A stretch of DNA of 52,026 nt from RGIG5057 sp036653755. Lineage in GTDB: Bacteria; Bacillota; Clostridia; TANB77; CAG-465. The translations under genes and the position numbers were made by a program. Of the stretch, positions 26,157-35,095 are shown piece by piece; positions within the stretch are counted from its first letter, which is position 1, and every line of letters starts with the position of its first letter. The notes beneath the pieces were generated by a model, which had not been told where the DNA came from, searched no databases, and saw only the letters and a program-made list of their open reading frames with translations. The DNA lies in NCBI GenBank assembly GCA_036653755.1, contig JAVVTJ010000004.1, positions 1-52,026 of the forward strand, given 5' to 3'.

Positions 26157-27356
26157 CTATTTATTACTTTTACTTAAACTACCAAAAGTAACAATATCAT
26201 TTCCATATTTATTTTTTATATCATCAACTAATTTCGTTACCTCTTCTAGTTTATTATTTTCTATTTCTATATTATTTATACTAAAAATATCAATTTGCTG
26301 GGAATCATTTGGATTTATTAAATTATTTGCACTTATTGTTATTGCTCTTATTTTTTTACCTACAATATAATTTTCTTTTAAAAGTTCAATTCCAACTTTT
26401 GATATATCTTGAAATAAATTAGTATTTGAAATATGTTTTTGCCTGTTTATAACTACAAACATATTATCTTTAATACTTATACTTACAGTAGTACATTTTA
26501 AATTATACTTTCTTAAATTATATGCAACTTCATCTGAAAGTAATTTAATGTGTTTTTCTAATAAACTAATATCAGTTAAATCTTCAGTAAATGTTAAACC
26601 TTTACTTATACTTTTAGGAAGTAAAATATCATCATATCTTTTTACTTCCTCATCATCTATTCCACAAGCATAATCATGAATAGTTTTTCCTAATTTACCT
26701 AATAATTTTATTAATTTATTTTGATCATATATAGCTAAATCTCCTATTGTATAAATTTTAAGCTTTTTTAAAGTTTCATTTGTAGCTTTTCCTACAAAAA
26801 GTAAAGTATTAACAGGCATAGGATATATTATTTTTTTATATCTTTCATAATTTAAAACACTAACAGCATCTGGCTTTTTTAAATCACTTCCAAGTTTTGC
26901 AAGAGATTTATTAAAAGAAACACCAACTGATATAGTAAGTCCTAATGTATTTTTAACATCTTCACGTATTAAATTAGCTATTTTTTCACTATTACCATAT
27001 AACTTAATACTTTCAGTAACATCTAAAAAAGATTCATCAATACCAAATGGCTGTACTTTATCTGTATATTTCAAATATATGTTATTTACTAACTTAGAAT
27101 ATTTTTCATAATCTTCATGGTGACATTTGACTAAAACTAAATTTCTACATTTTTTTAAAGCTGAATATATAGTTTCAGCTGTTTGTATATTATATTTTTT
27201 AGCAAGTTCGTTTTTAGCTAAAATAATGCCATGCCTTATATCAGGGTCACCACATACAGCCATTGGAACTTCTTTTAATTTAGGATTTTTTAAACATTCA
27301 ACAGAAGCAAAAAAACCATTTAAATCACAATGTAATATTTCTCTCAAACTATTCAT
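26157..27356 (-). CDS. dinB: DNA polymerase IV (Y family)
   Basis: This is a translesion polymerase. The first catalytic block is HCDLNGFFASVE (Asp11), the second GIDESFLDVTES (Asp107, Glu108). NKSLAKLGSDLKKPDAV is the DinB fingers/palm motif. A helix-hairpin-helix (LKKLKIYTIGDLAIYDQNKL) and little-finger domain follow, giving about 399 residues. GTG at 27359 directly precedes the ATG used here. The usual second Asp of the first block is Asn, which is not a metal ligand. There is no beta-clamp box I can assign with certainty at the end. It is single, with its own promoter. Confidence 0.94.
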   Translation of the reverse strand: MNSLREILHCDLNGFFASVECLKNPKLKEVPMAVCGDPDIRHGIILAKNELAKKYNIQTAETIYSALKKCRNLVLVKCHHEDYEKYSKLVNNIYLKYTDKVQPFGIDESFLDVTESIKLYGNSEKIANLIREDVKNTLGLTISVGVSFNKSLAKLGSDLKKPDAVSVLNYERYKKIIYPMPVNTLLFVGKATNETLKKLKIYTIGDLAIYDQNKLIKLLGKLGKTIHDYACGIDDEEVKRYDDILLPKSISKGLTFTEDLTDISLLEKHIKLLSDEVAYNLRKYNLKCTTVSISIKDNMFVVINRQKHISNTNLFQDISKVGIELLKENYIVGKKIRAITISANNLINPNDSQQIDIFSINNIEIENNKLEEVTKLVDDIKNKYGNDIVTFGSLSKSNK

Positions 27357-27381
27357 CACACTTTCTAAAACATTTGTTTAT

Positions 27382-27410
27382 ATTATATCATATTTTATAT
27401 ATAAAGTAAA
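27382..27410 (-). promoter_or_regulatory. Promoter of dinB
   Basis: TTTACT (27405-27410), 17 bases, TGATATAAT with the -10 at 27382-27387. The same TTTACT plus TGATATAAT pattern recurs before the ureohydrolase and the 199-codon gene. Confidence 0.7.
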
Positions 27411-27490
27411 TATATTTTAGATAAACTGTACTAACTATTACCCTTTATAACAAGTACTATTAAAACTTTTGTTTTTCCTTCTATTATAAT

Positions 27491-28960
27491 TTATATTTTC
27501 AATAATCTTTTAGCAATTTTTAAATCAGACTCATAAGGTATAAATGTTCCTCTTACTTTTTGATAATCTTCTTCACCTTTAGCAAGAAGTACTATAATAT
27601 CACCTTGCTTAGCATTTTTAAAAGCTTTTTCAATTGCTTCTGTTCTATCTACTACTATTTCATAAGGTGTTTTTGCTATATAACTTGCAATATCTTTTGC
27701 AATATCTTTTATCTCTTCAAATTGTGGATCTTCTGCTGTTAAATATATATAATCTGAATTATTTCCAACTATTATGCCAAAACTTTTACGCCTTGCATAT
27801 GCTTTTCCACCAGGTCCACCACCAACAGATATAACTTTTCTACCAGGATAGTCTAATTTAATAGATTCATATAACTTAGTAAAACTTAATTCATTATGAG
27901 CATAATCAACTATAACTGTTATACCATTATTTTCAAATACATTCATTCTTCCTTGTACTTGTGTTATAATTAATCCTTTTTTTATAGACTCATCATCAAC
28001 ATTTAGAACTTTAGCCATAGTAATAGCTGCCAAAGCATTTTCAATGTTAAATCTACCTTCAATACTAATTTTAAAATTATTTAGATAATTTGTTTTATCA
28101 TTTTTTACATCAAAAGAAAAGCCTACTATTTCTTTTTTTATATTTGTATAGTAATAATCTGCTTTATTATTTGTTCCATACAAAATAACTTCTTTATCTT
28201 TTGCAGCATCCATAACAACTTTAAAATAATCAGTATCTGCATTTATAACTAATCTATCTGAATTTTTAAATAATTGTAGTTTACAATTTAAATAATCTTC
28301 AAAATTAGGATGTTCTGCATCACTTATATGATCTTCTGCTATATTTAAAAACATACCATTTTTAAAATGTGTTCCATATACTCTATCCATTTTATATGCT
28401 TGAGAAGTAACTTCCATAGTTAAATACTTTATTTTACTTTCAGCAGTTTCATAAAAAAACTTTTGCAGATCTAATGGCTCAGGAGTTGTTAAATGTGACT
28501 CTTCTTCTCTTTTACCAGTATATGTTTCAACTGTTGAAATGATCGCAGTTTTACTTTTTGTATATTCATTTAATATATTTCTTAAAAAATATGATACAGT
28601 AGTTTTTCCTTTTGTACCAGTAATACCAATAGTTTCTAGTTTATTAAAAGAGTGGTTATAAAACTCCAAAGCAATAGATGCCATAGCTCTACGTATATTA
28701 TTTACAATAAAATATGAACAATTATCAATATCATATTTAGTTTCTGAAATATATACTACACTACCTTTTTCAATTGCTACTTTTAAATATTCTTCTTTAT
28801 AATTTTTTCCTTTACAAAAAAATAAGGTATTTTCTTTTATATCTCTTGAATCATAAGAAATATAATTAATATTATTAGCTACTGTTTGTTTACTTTCTAC
28901 TAAAATATTCTCATTTTTTAAGATTTCATATATTTTAGAATATTTAATTTCTAATTTCAT
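27491..28960 (-). CDS. murE: MurE-type UDP-N-acetylmuramoyl-tripeptide synthetase, non-diaminopimelate type
   Basis: MurE adds the diamino acid at position 3 of the peptidoglycan stem peptide, using ATP. Seen here: a substrate-binding amino domain, the ATP loop GITGTKGKTT, TTPEPLDLQ, LTMEVTSQAY with the carbamoylated-Lys region after it (FKNGMFLNIAEDHISDAEHP), and the carboxyl domain with GRMNVFENNG and DYAHNE. At about residue 409 it reads TAEDPQFEE where diaminopimelate-adding enzymes have DNPR. The Arg that contacts diaminopimelate is therefore absent. Its ATG is 2 bases after the ureohydrolase stop and uses the GGAGAG in that gene's last codons, so the two are coupled. The accepted amino acid is probably lysine or ornithine (inference). 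Confidence 0.88.
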   Translation of the reverse strand: MKLEIKYSKIYEILKNENILVESKQTVANNINYISYDSRDIKENTLFFCKGKNYKEEYLKVAIEKGSVVYISETKYDIDNCSYFIVNNIRRAMASIALEFYNHSFNKLETIGITGTKGKTTVSYFLRNILNEYTKSKTAIISTVETYTGKREEESHLTTPEPLDLQKFFYETAESKIKYLTMEVTSQAYKMDRVYGTHFKNGMFLNIAEDHISDAEHPNFEDYLNCKLQLFKNSDRLVINADTDYFKVVMDAAKDKEVILYGTNNKADYYYTNIKKEIVGFSFDVKNDKTNYLNNFKISIEGRFNIENALAAITMAKVLNVDDESIKKGLIITQVQGRMNVFENNGITVIVDYAHNELSFTKLYESIKLDYPGRKVISVGGGPGGKAYARRKSFGIIVGNNSDYIYLTAEDPQFEEIKDIAKDIASYIAKTPYEIVVDRTEAIEKAFKNAKQGDIIVLLAKGEEDYQKVRGTFIPYESDLKIAKRLLKI

Positions 28961-28962
28961 AA

Positions 28963-29934
28963 TTATTTCTCTCCTTTATTTAAATTATCTTTATTTAATC
29001 CAATTGCTAAAAAATTATATAATATCTCCCAAGCTATAAAACTTGTAATACCACTAGCATCTTGAACTGGGTTAAGTTCAACTTCATCAAATCCTACAAC
29101 ATTTATATCTTTTAAGCCTCTAATTATATCTAATACTTTCATTATTTTAAGTCCATTATATTTTGGAGTACCAACACCCTCACTATATGCTGCTTCTAAA
29201 CAATCCATATCAAAAGTTACATATACTCCATCACAATCTTTAAATTTATCTTTTAAAAATTCTAGTACTCTACTACTATCTTGATTATTAAATTCATTAG
29301 CTGTTATTACAGTAATACCTTGCTCTACGCTAAAATCATTCCATACTTTATTTACAATACCGCGTAAACCTATTACTACATGATTATTTCCATCCAAATG
29401 TCCCTCAGTTATTAATTTTGTAAATTGATTTGAATGACATATTCTAGGTAAAAATTCTGTATCTGGTTCAGTATCATTATGTGCATCAAATTGAAGTAAT
29501 CCTAATTTTTTAAAATTCCCACCTTTTTTAACACCAATATATCCTCCATATGTTATAGAATGATCTCCTCCTATCATAACAGGAAAAGTTTTTTCTTTCA
29601 TAATACTAGATACCCTAATTAATTCTTGTAAAGTTGCTTCTTGATCTCCTTGTCTTACATTTAAATCTCCTAAATCACAAATATCTAATTTATTTGTTTT
29701 AACAATACATCTATTATCGTAATCATAACATTCCATTCCGTCAATACGTTTCCACATAGAATGTTCTCTAACAGCTCTTGGTGCATACTGCATTCCTAAT
29801 CTATATGAAGCACCCATCTCATCAGGAACTCCAATTACACTAACTTCATACTTATCTATTTCATTTAATGAAACATAATCACTACCTACAAATGTAGCAA
29901 TTCCAAAATGTTTTAATTCTTCTCTTTCTTTCAA
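28963..29934 (-). CDS. Ureohydrolase family enzyme (arginase/agmatinase)
   Basis: It hydrolyses a guanidine compound to urea and an amine with two Mn ions. Ligand motifs are GGDHSITYG, QFDAHNDTEP and TFDMDCLEAAYSEGVGTP, followed by GFDEVELNPVQDASG. Arginase (to ornithine), agmatinase (to putrescine) and relatives cannot be separated reliably by eye. The ATG at 29955 lies only about 7 bases beyond the promoter -10 and has no ribosome site. A TTG at 29934 is preceded by GTGAGG with 8-base spacing and is preferred. A leaderless message from 29955 is the alternative. It is directly upstream of, and coupled to, murE. Confidence 0.85.
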   Translation of the reverse strand: MKEREELKHFGIATFVGSDYVSLNEIDKYEVSVIGVPDEMGASYRLGMQYAPRAVREHSMWKRIDGMECYDYDNRCIVKTNKLDICDLGDLNVRQGDQEATLQELIRVSSIMKEKTFPVMIGGDHSITYGGYIGVKKGGNFKKLGLLQFDAHNDTEPDTEFLPRICHSNQFTKLITEGHLDGNNHVVIGLRGIVNKVWNDFSVEQGITVITANEFNNQDSSRVLEFLKDKFKDCDGVYVTFDMDCLEAAYSEGVGTPKYNGLKIMKVLDIIRGLKDINVVGFDEVELNPVQDASGITSFIAWEILYNFLAIGLNKDNLNKGEK

Positions 29935-29962
29935 TTTTAAAACCTCACTTTTCATGGTTATT

Positions 29963-29991
29963 ATTATATCACTTAAAGTGTAATAAGTAAA
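29963..29991 (-). promoter_or_regulatory. Promoter of the ureohydrolase-murE operon with a palindrome in the spacer
   Basis: TTTACT (29986-29991), 17 bases, TGATATAAT with the -10 at 29963-29968. The spacer contains CACTTTAAGTG, an 11-base palindrome (29971-29981) that could bind a repressor. Confidence 0.65.
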
Positions 29992-30004
29992 GTAAGAATA
30001 TTGA

Positions 30005-30067
30005 AGTTATATGAAATAAGTTATATGAAATAAGTTATATGAAATAAGTTATATGAAATAAGTTATA
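30005..30067. repeat. 4.5 perfect copies of a 14-bp tandem repeat
   Basis: AGTTATATGAAATA is repeated four times exactly from 30005 to 30060 and then 7 more bases. It lies just upstream of the ureohydrolase promoter and just after the terminator of the next gene. Perfect copies suggest recent slippage and possible length variation between strains. Confidence 0.95.
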
Positions 30068-30101
30068 AAAAAACAATCTCAAATAAATTAAGATTGTTTT
30101 T
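30067..30101. terminator. Bidirectional terminator after the 199-codon gene
   Basis: ACAATCT (30073-30079) pairs with AGATTGT (30091-30097). A-runs precede and T-runs follow on both strands. Confidence 0.75.
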
Positions 30102-30107
30102 AATTTG

Positions 30108-30707
30108 TTATAGGTTACGAAATTCTATTGGAATTAAGATTTCATTTTCTGAAGTAATTTTTATTTTGTATTTACTGTAAATATTGCCTAAAACATTATA
30201 TCTCATCCAGATATAAATGTCATCCCGTAATTTTCCTACTTTTTTCTTATTACTGTTTAAGTCTGGATAGAAATTTTTATACGTTTTTTCTGTTATTTTC
30301 AAATAAAATTTTATATCAACCTTTCCATTTTCAAGTTCTTTACTTATAATTTGAGCTATTTTTGGCCACAATTTTAAATACAAATAACTATAAGTTTTAG
30401 CCTCGATTTTGTAATTCGAATATTCATTTTTAAAACAAATACCTTTGTCTAAACATTCATTTGAACATAATAGTCCAATTATATCACTTGTATTGCTTGA
30501 ATGTTTAATAATATTATTAGCATATTCTCCTATAGATTTAACTCTAAAATTTTTCACATCTTCTAAAAAATATACTAAACTGCCTTTTTTTAATATTTGA
30601 AGTTCATTCATTTTTTTAACCATGTTACCTGTAATAATAATTGCTTCGCCTAATTTAACCCGATCATCTGTAATTCCTAAAGCTAAACTTAATGTTGATT
30701 TTTCCAT
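30108..30707 (-). CDS. Hypothetical protein of 199 residues
   Basis: I do not recognise the family. AAGGAGG lies 5 bases before ATG 30707, so the earlier in-frame ATG at 30734 is rejected. The protein is mixed alpha/beta with three Cys in a short stretch (LLCSNECLDKGICF) that could bind metal. Aromatic-rich helices (YLYLKLWPKIAQII) follow, then DLNSNKKKVGKLRDDIYIWMRYNVLG. There is no signal peptide or membrane helix. It stands alone with its own promoter and terminator. A 12-bp palindrome between promoter and start suggests specific regulation. Confidence 0.75.
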   Translation of the reverse strand: MEKSTLSLALGITDDRVKLGEAIIITGNMVKKMNELQILKKGSLVYFLEDVKNFRVKSIGEYANNIIKHSSNTSDIIGLLCSNECLDKGICFKNEYSNYKIEAKTYSYLYLKLWPKIAQIISKELENGKVDIKFYLKITEKTYKNFYPDLNSNKKKVGKLRDDIYIWMRYNVLGNIYSKYKIKITSENEILIPIEFRNL

Positions 30708-30733
30708 ATTTTCCTCCTTGATATTATCTATCA

Positions 30734-30800
30734 TACAAATTTGTACAACAACTACTAAAAATTTTTATAGTATTATATCATATTTACTACTAAAAGTAAA
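30734..30800 (-). promoter_or_regulatory. Promoter and palindromic site before the 199-codon gene
   Basis: TTTACT (30795-30800), 17 bases, TGATATAAT with the -10 at 30772-30777. Further down, TACAAATTTGTA (30734-30745) is a perfect 12-bp palindrome in the leader, well placed for an operator. Confidence 0.6.
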
Positions 30801-30900
30801 GAAATATTATGTAAATTAAATTAATTTGTAATACTTATAAAGTAAAAAATAAAATAAAAGCTTAATATTCCATTATATTTTTTAATATTACATTTTTTTA

Positions 30901-31329
30901 TTATAAATAAGGTTTTAATTTTTCTATATTATCTTGTTCAATTTTAAGTAATCTTGTTGCTAAATCTTTTATTTCATTATCAATATTTTTATAATCATTT
31001 AAATTTTTAGTAATTTGTGTTATTCCCATTGTACTACCATTTATCATCATTTCAGCTATATGTGATGATGTATCATCTTTGAGTGAATTCATTTTTATTC
31101 CAAAGTATGTCATTATTTTAGTGCTTATTTTTAAATCTTTTGGATACTTATTTTCATCACTTAATAACTTTTCACATTTTTGTGTTACATATTCATAATC
31201 TTTTAATTGTTCTAAAATAACATCTTTAAACTCTAAATCTTTTATATCTTCTAATATTTGATTTATAGTTACTTTTCCCATACCAGCATTTTGGTATATA
31301 TATTGTAACATTTCTACATTTTCATTCAT
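30901..31329 (-). CDS. All-helical protein of unknown function
   Basis: The 142 residues look like a four-helix bundle reminiscent of ferritin-like domains, but no complete metal-ligand set is obvious. Helices include NVEMLQYIYQNAGMG, a LEFKDVILEQLKDYEYVTQKCEKLL segment, and DDTSSHIAEMMINGSTMGITQ. The frame opens at GTG 31338, but that GTG is part of the AGGTG ribosome site. The ATG at 31329 is 6 bases after it. It follows the flavin reductase gene by about 45 bases on the same strand. Confidence 0.75.
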   Translation of the reverse strand: MNENVEMLQYIYQNAGMGKVTINQILEDIKDLEFKDVILEQLKDYEYVTQKCEKLLSDENKYPKDLKISTKIMTYFGIKMNSLKDDTSSHIAEMMINGSTMGITQITKNLNDYKNIDNEIKDLATRLLKIEQDNIEKLKPYL

Positions 31330-31376
31330 AAAAAACACCTCATAAATATTATTCTACATTTATGAGATATTATACA

Positions 31377-31934
31377 TTATTTTTTAACAGAAAAACCAAA
31401 TTTGCCTAATTTTTTACCAAGTGAATAATATTCACCATGAGAATATGCTATTAATTTACACTTATCCATATCAAATTTATTTGTACTATCCATATATTTA
31501 TCATCTACATTAACAGCTACTATTTGAGCTAAAAACATATCATGACTTCCCATTTCTTTTATCTCTATAACTTTACATTCAATAGAAACAGGACTTTCTT
31601 TTATCATAGGACATTTAACAATAGTAGCTTGTTCTTTAGTTAATCCTAATACTTCAAATTTATCTATTTTTTCTCCACTTCTTACGCCAACAAAATCAGT
31701 TGCATAAGCTAAATCTTCGTTAGTTAAATTTATACAAAATTCCATATTTTTTTTAATTATATCATACGAATATCTTTCTTTACGTATTGATACATATGTT
31801 GTTGCAGGATCTGAGGATACTATTCCAGTCCATGCAACTGTTAGTATATTTGAATGTTCCATATCTCCAGATGTTACCATAACTGCTGGAAGTGGATATA
31901 CAAATGTACCTGGTTTAAATGATATTCTTGGCAT
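31377..31934 (-). CDS. Flavin reductase-like FMN-binding protein (flavoredoxin type)
   Basis: The 185 residues form a split-barrel flavin-binding domain. The start PGTFVYPLPAVMVTSGD, then NILTVAWTGIVSSDPATTYVSIRK and the SYDIIKKNMEFCINL segment, are typical of clostridial flavoredoxins. There they bind FMN and pass electrons or reduce flavin. SHDMFLAQIVAVNVDDKYMD and LIAYSHGEYYSLGKKLGKFG complete the fold. Its ATG lies inside the last codons of the membrane protein gene upstream (20-base overlap), with AAAGGGG 8 bases before it, so the two are coupled. The redox partner is unknown. Confidence 0.9.
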   Translation of the reverse strand: MPRISFKPGTFVYPLPAVMVTSGDMEHSNILTVAWTGIVSSDPATTYVSIRKERYSYDIIKKNMEFCINLTNEDLAYATDFVGVRSGEKIDKFEVLGLTKEQATIVKCPMIKESPVSIECKVIEIKEMGSHDMFLAQIVAVNVDDKYMDSTNKFDMDKCKLIAYSHGEYYSLGKKLGKFGFSVKK

Positions 31935-32469
31935 TATATTTCCCCTTTTCTAATCCATATTTATTAGTTTGTGGATCTTTAAATATATCTAATTTAGGTG
32001 GAATAAATGTAAATAATACAAACAAAAATATAAGTAATTCAAATAATAATATTATATGAATTGTTTCATTGATATATTTATTTGTTAATATTTTATACGA
32101 AACTATTTGACCTAAACTAATTGCTAAAATAAATGATAATATATCAATATATATTATATGTTTACCTATTACACTTGTATATGTATAATATATTAATAAA
32201 ATAGTTAATATTTGAGTTATTATACTAAAAAATTTAGCTGTAACATAATTTGGTTTATCTCCTATTATTATATGTTCATACATCATAAATATAATTGTAG
32301 CAAATGTTCCAAGTTTTAAATGTTCCCAAACACTTTCATTTATAGGTACAAATATACTTAAATATATATTATTTCCTGAAAGTTCAAAAACAAAATGTAA
32401 TAAAGTTCCTATTATACAAATTACAAAAAATCCTATTATTTGTAATTTTAATACTTTTTTATTATCCAT
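31915..32469 (-). CDS. DUF6512-type integral membrane protein
   Basis: The 184 residues have five or six membrane helices (LQIIGFFVICIIGTLLHFVFEL, ATIIFMMYEHIII, FSIITQILTILLIYYTY, IYIDILSFILAISLG, ETIHIILLFELLIFLFVLF). The amino-proximal signature FVPINESVWEHLKLG and the late FIPPKLDIFKDP..KYGL are those of DUF6512 proteins of clostridia, whose function is unknown. AAGAGG precedes the ATG. The 3' end overlaps the flavoredoxin gene by 20 bases. Confidence 0.8.
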   Translation of the reverse strand: MDNKKVLKLQIIGFFVICIIGTLLHFVFELSGNNIYLSIFVPINESVWEHLKLGTFATIIFMMYEHIIIGDKPNYVTAKFFSIITQILTILLIYYTYTSVIGKHIIYIDILSFILAISLGQIVSYKILTNKYINETIHIILLFELLIFLFVLFTFIPPKLDIFKDPQTNKYGLEKGKYNAKNII

Positions 32470-32513
32470 ACATATACCTCTTTATATTAATATATGTAAT
32501 AGTTTTTATTATA

Positions 32514-33557
32514 TTATATTCTTTTAAATTTTCTTTTTATTTTTTGAAATTTTGGTGCTAAATTAGTATATGCAAAATATATAACAGGATTATATACTTT
32601 ATCTATTTCTCCTATATATTCAGTAACACCTTCTTGTTTACAAAATCCAGATTTAAATTTATACAATCCATTTTCATTTGTAAACTCAAAAACTCCACCA
32701 AAATCATAATTATTACATTTATTCTCTAAGCCCCATTTAATCATTTCCCATTGCATTAAATAATTTGGCATTAAATTTCTTTTTTCATTACTACTTGCTC
32801 CATAAATATAGAACATCTTACCACCATAATTTAAAGCAATTGCGCTAGATAACGGTATTTCTTCATGCTCTGCAATATATATTCTAAGCTGATTTTCATC
32901 ATAGGTATCTAACATTCTTTTAAAATATTCATATGGTCTACAACCTATTTTATCTCTTATAGTTGTTTCTACATACAAATTATAAAATATTTTTAAATCT
33001 TCTTCTCTTCTAGAATATCTAACATTAACACCTTTTTTTATAGCTACACGAATGTTATATCTTGTTTTTTCAGCAAATCTTTTCATTAAATTTTCTTCTG
33101 TTTCATTAGCTATATTAAGCACCATATTATGTCTTGGTTGAATAACATTACTACCTTGCACAACATTAAAGCCATTATCTAAATATAATTTTTTAACTTT
33201 TTCATTAGATTTAAATTCAGGATCAAATTTAAGTACAAATGCTTTATATTTTTTAGCAATAATATTTGCCTCTTTAATTAATTTTTTAACTATATCTATA
33301 TTATTAATATCACATACAGGTCCTCTTGAAGCATACATCATATATGAATTAAATACTGGAACTTTATTTAAAAGTATTGTCATTACTGCTATTATTTCAT
33401 TATTTTCTTCTATATATATAGCTTCTTGAATCCAATTAGACTTAACACTTCCCCAGTTTAAACTTTGCATTGCAGAAGCATTATTATCTTGCAAAAATTT
33501 ATTATATTTTTGAACTTGATTTATATCATTTTTATCTAAAATAGGCAAATATATCAC
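32514..33557 (-). CDS. FemABX-family peptidoglycan bridge peptidyltransferase
   Basis: These enzymes move an amino acid from aminoacyl-tRNA to the side-chain amine of the third stem residue of lipid II, building the interpeptide bridge. The product has two GNAT-like halves. Seen here are ASAMQSLNWGSVKSNW, VPVFNSYMMYASRGPV, FDPEF, FAEKTRYNIRVAIKKGV, LSSAIALNYGGKMFYIYGASS, the PNYLMQWEMIKWGLENKCNNYDFGG block and GLYKFKSGFC. It lacks the coiled-coil arm of FemA proper. GTG at 33557 touches its ribosome site, and TTG at 33548 is an alternative start. Family is firm. Specificity, and the implied Lys- or Orn-type wall, are inferred. Confidence 0.92.
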   Translation of the reverse strand: MIYLPILDKNDINQVQKYNKFLQDNNASAMQSLNWGSVKSNWIQEAIYIEENNEIIAVMTILLNKVPVFNSYMMYASRGPVCDINNIDIVKKLIKEANIIAKKYKAFVLKFDPEFKSNEKVKKLYLDNGFNVVQGSNVIQPRHNMVLNIANETEENLMKRFAEKTRYNIRVAIKKGVNVRYSRREEDLKIFYNLYVETTIRDKIGCRPYEYFKRMLDTYDENQLRIYIAEHEEIPLSSAIALNYGGKMFYIYGASSNEKRNLMPNYLMQWEMIKWGLENKCNNYDFGGVFEFTNENGLYKFKSGFCKQEGVTEYIGEIDKVYNPVIYFAYTNLAPKFQKIKRKFKRI

Positions 33558-33600
33558 ATCCTTTGTTAATTTTATTTATTTTACTATATTTAATTTTACC

Positions 33601-34977
33601 TTAAACTTTATCTATTTTTTGTCCATCTTTTGTATCTAAAACTTTATATCCTAAATCTAATAATTTATCTCTTAATACATCAGACATATTAAAGTCTTTA
33701 TTTTCTCTTGCTAATTTTCTTTCATCAACTATTTCTTTTATTTCTTCTGGCAAAATTATATCATTTTCTTTTTTATCTAAATCCAAAGATAAAATTAGAT
33801 CAAATTCTTGTAATAGCTTAGCATAATCTTTTGATTTATTTGCTTTTAAAACTTGCCATACTACTGACATAGCCATAGGAATATTTAAATCATCATTTAT
33901 ACAATTTTTAAATTCTTCTTTATAATTATTTATAACAGAATTATCAATAATTTCCGATCCATTTAAATGTTCATTATATAACTTTCTCATATTAATTAAA
34001 GAATTGTTACTAGATTCTATAGCATCCCATGTAAAATTTAATTTATTTCTATAATGTGAAGTATATGCTAAATATCTATAAGCTAATGCATCAATACCTT
34101 TTTTTTCAATATCATTTATAGTATATACATTTCCTAAACTTTTAGACATTTTTCCACCATCAATTAGTAAAAACTCTGAATGCATCCAATAATGAGCTGG
34201 ATTTTTACCAGTACAACCTCTTGATTGTGCTATTTCATTTTCATGATGTATTGCAATATGATCTACTCCACCTGTATGTATATCAAAAACTTCACCTAAA
34301 TATTTTTTACTCATAGCACTACATTCAATATGCCATCCAGGGTAACACTCTCCCCATTTACTATTCCATTTCATAATATGTTCTTTTGGAGCTTTTATCC
34401 ATAATGCAAAATCTAATGGATTTTTTTTCTCATTATCTACATCAATTCTAGCACCTGCTTTTTGATCTTCTAATTTAACTTTTGAAAGTTCTCCATAAGT
34501 TAAATCTTTTGATGTATCGTAATATATTCCTTTACTTGTTTCATAAGCATAACCGTTATTAATGATATCTATAACATACTGTTCCATTTCTTTTATATGA
34601 TCAGTAGCCTTAGTTATATGTTCAGGAATTTGTATATTTAATTTTGATATATCTTTTAAAAAAGCATCTGAATATATTTTTGCAATATCCATTGGAGACA
34701 TATGTTTTTCTTTTGAAGCTTTAAGCATTTTGTCTTCACCTTCATCAGCATCAGAAGTCATATGACCTACATCTGTTATATTCATTACATGATTTAATTT
34801 ATACCCATTATATTTTAAAACTTTTCTTAAAATATCCATAAAAATATATGCTCTTAAATTTCCAATATGAGCATAATTATATACTGTTGGGCCACATGTA
34901 TATATTGTAACAATTCCATCATTTATTGATTTAAATTCTTCTTTTTCTCTACTATATGTATTATATATTTTTAACAT
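33601..34977 (-). CDS. cysS: Cysteinyl-tRNA synthetase
   Basis: Class I synthetase, 458 residues with the start at ATG 34977 (AAGGGTGATTGTT before it; an earlier ATG 34986 is rejected). Motifs: YTCGPTVYNYAHIGN with the zinc Cys and HIGN, NITDVGHMTSDADEGEDKM, GWHIECSAMSKKYLG, DIHTGGVDHIAIHHENEIAQS, and GGKMSKSLGN. Length is normal. It follows a terminator, so it probably has its own promoter, and the FemABX gene lies about 45 bases on. FemABX enzymes use charged tRNAs, but this pairing may be chance. Confidence 0.97.
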   Translation of the reverse strand: MLKIYNTYSREKEEFKSINDGIVTIYTCGPTVYNYAHIGNLRAYIFMDILRKVLKYNGYKLNHVMNITDVGHMTSDADEGEDKMLKASKEKHMSPMDIAKIYSDAFLKDISKLNIQIPEHITKATDHIKEMEQYVIDIINNGYAYETSKGIYYDTSKDLTYGELSKVKLEDQKAGARIDVDNEKKNPLDFALWIKAPKEHIMKWNSKWGECYPGWHIECSAMSKKYLGEVFDIHTGGVDHIAIHHENEIAQSRGCTGKNPAHYWMHSEFLLIDGGKMSKSLGNVYTINDIEKKGIDALAYRYLAYTSHYRNKLNFTWDAIESSNNSLINMRKLYNEHLNGSEIIDNSVINNYKEEFKNCINDDLNIPMAMSVVWQVLKANKSKDYAKLLQEFDLILSLDLDKKENDIILPEEIKEIVDERKLARENKDFNMSDVLRDKLLDLGYKVLDTKDGQKIDKV

Positions 34978-35060
34978 AACAATCACCCTTTATTTAAATA
35001 TATATACATTATATATTATTTATACCTTAATTTCAAGGACTACACACTATTTTACAAAAC

Positions 35061-35091
35061 AAAAGCATCACAAATTATTTGTGATGCTTTT
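35061..35091. terminator. Bidirectional terminator between cysS and the 152-codon gene
   Basis: AAAAGCATCACAAA (35061-35074) pairs with TTTGTGATGCTTTT (35078-35091), with A/T tracts within both ends. Confidence 0.85.
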
Positions 35092-35095
35092 AAAG

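Noticed and set aside
30005..30067. CRISPR-like array
   Set aside because: Units are 14 bp and contiguous, with no spacers.
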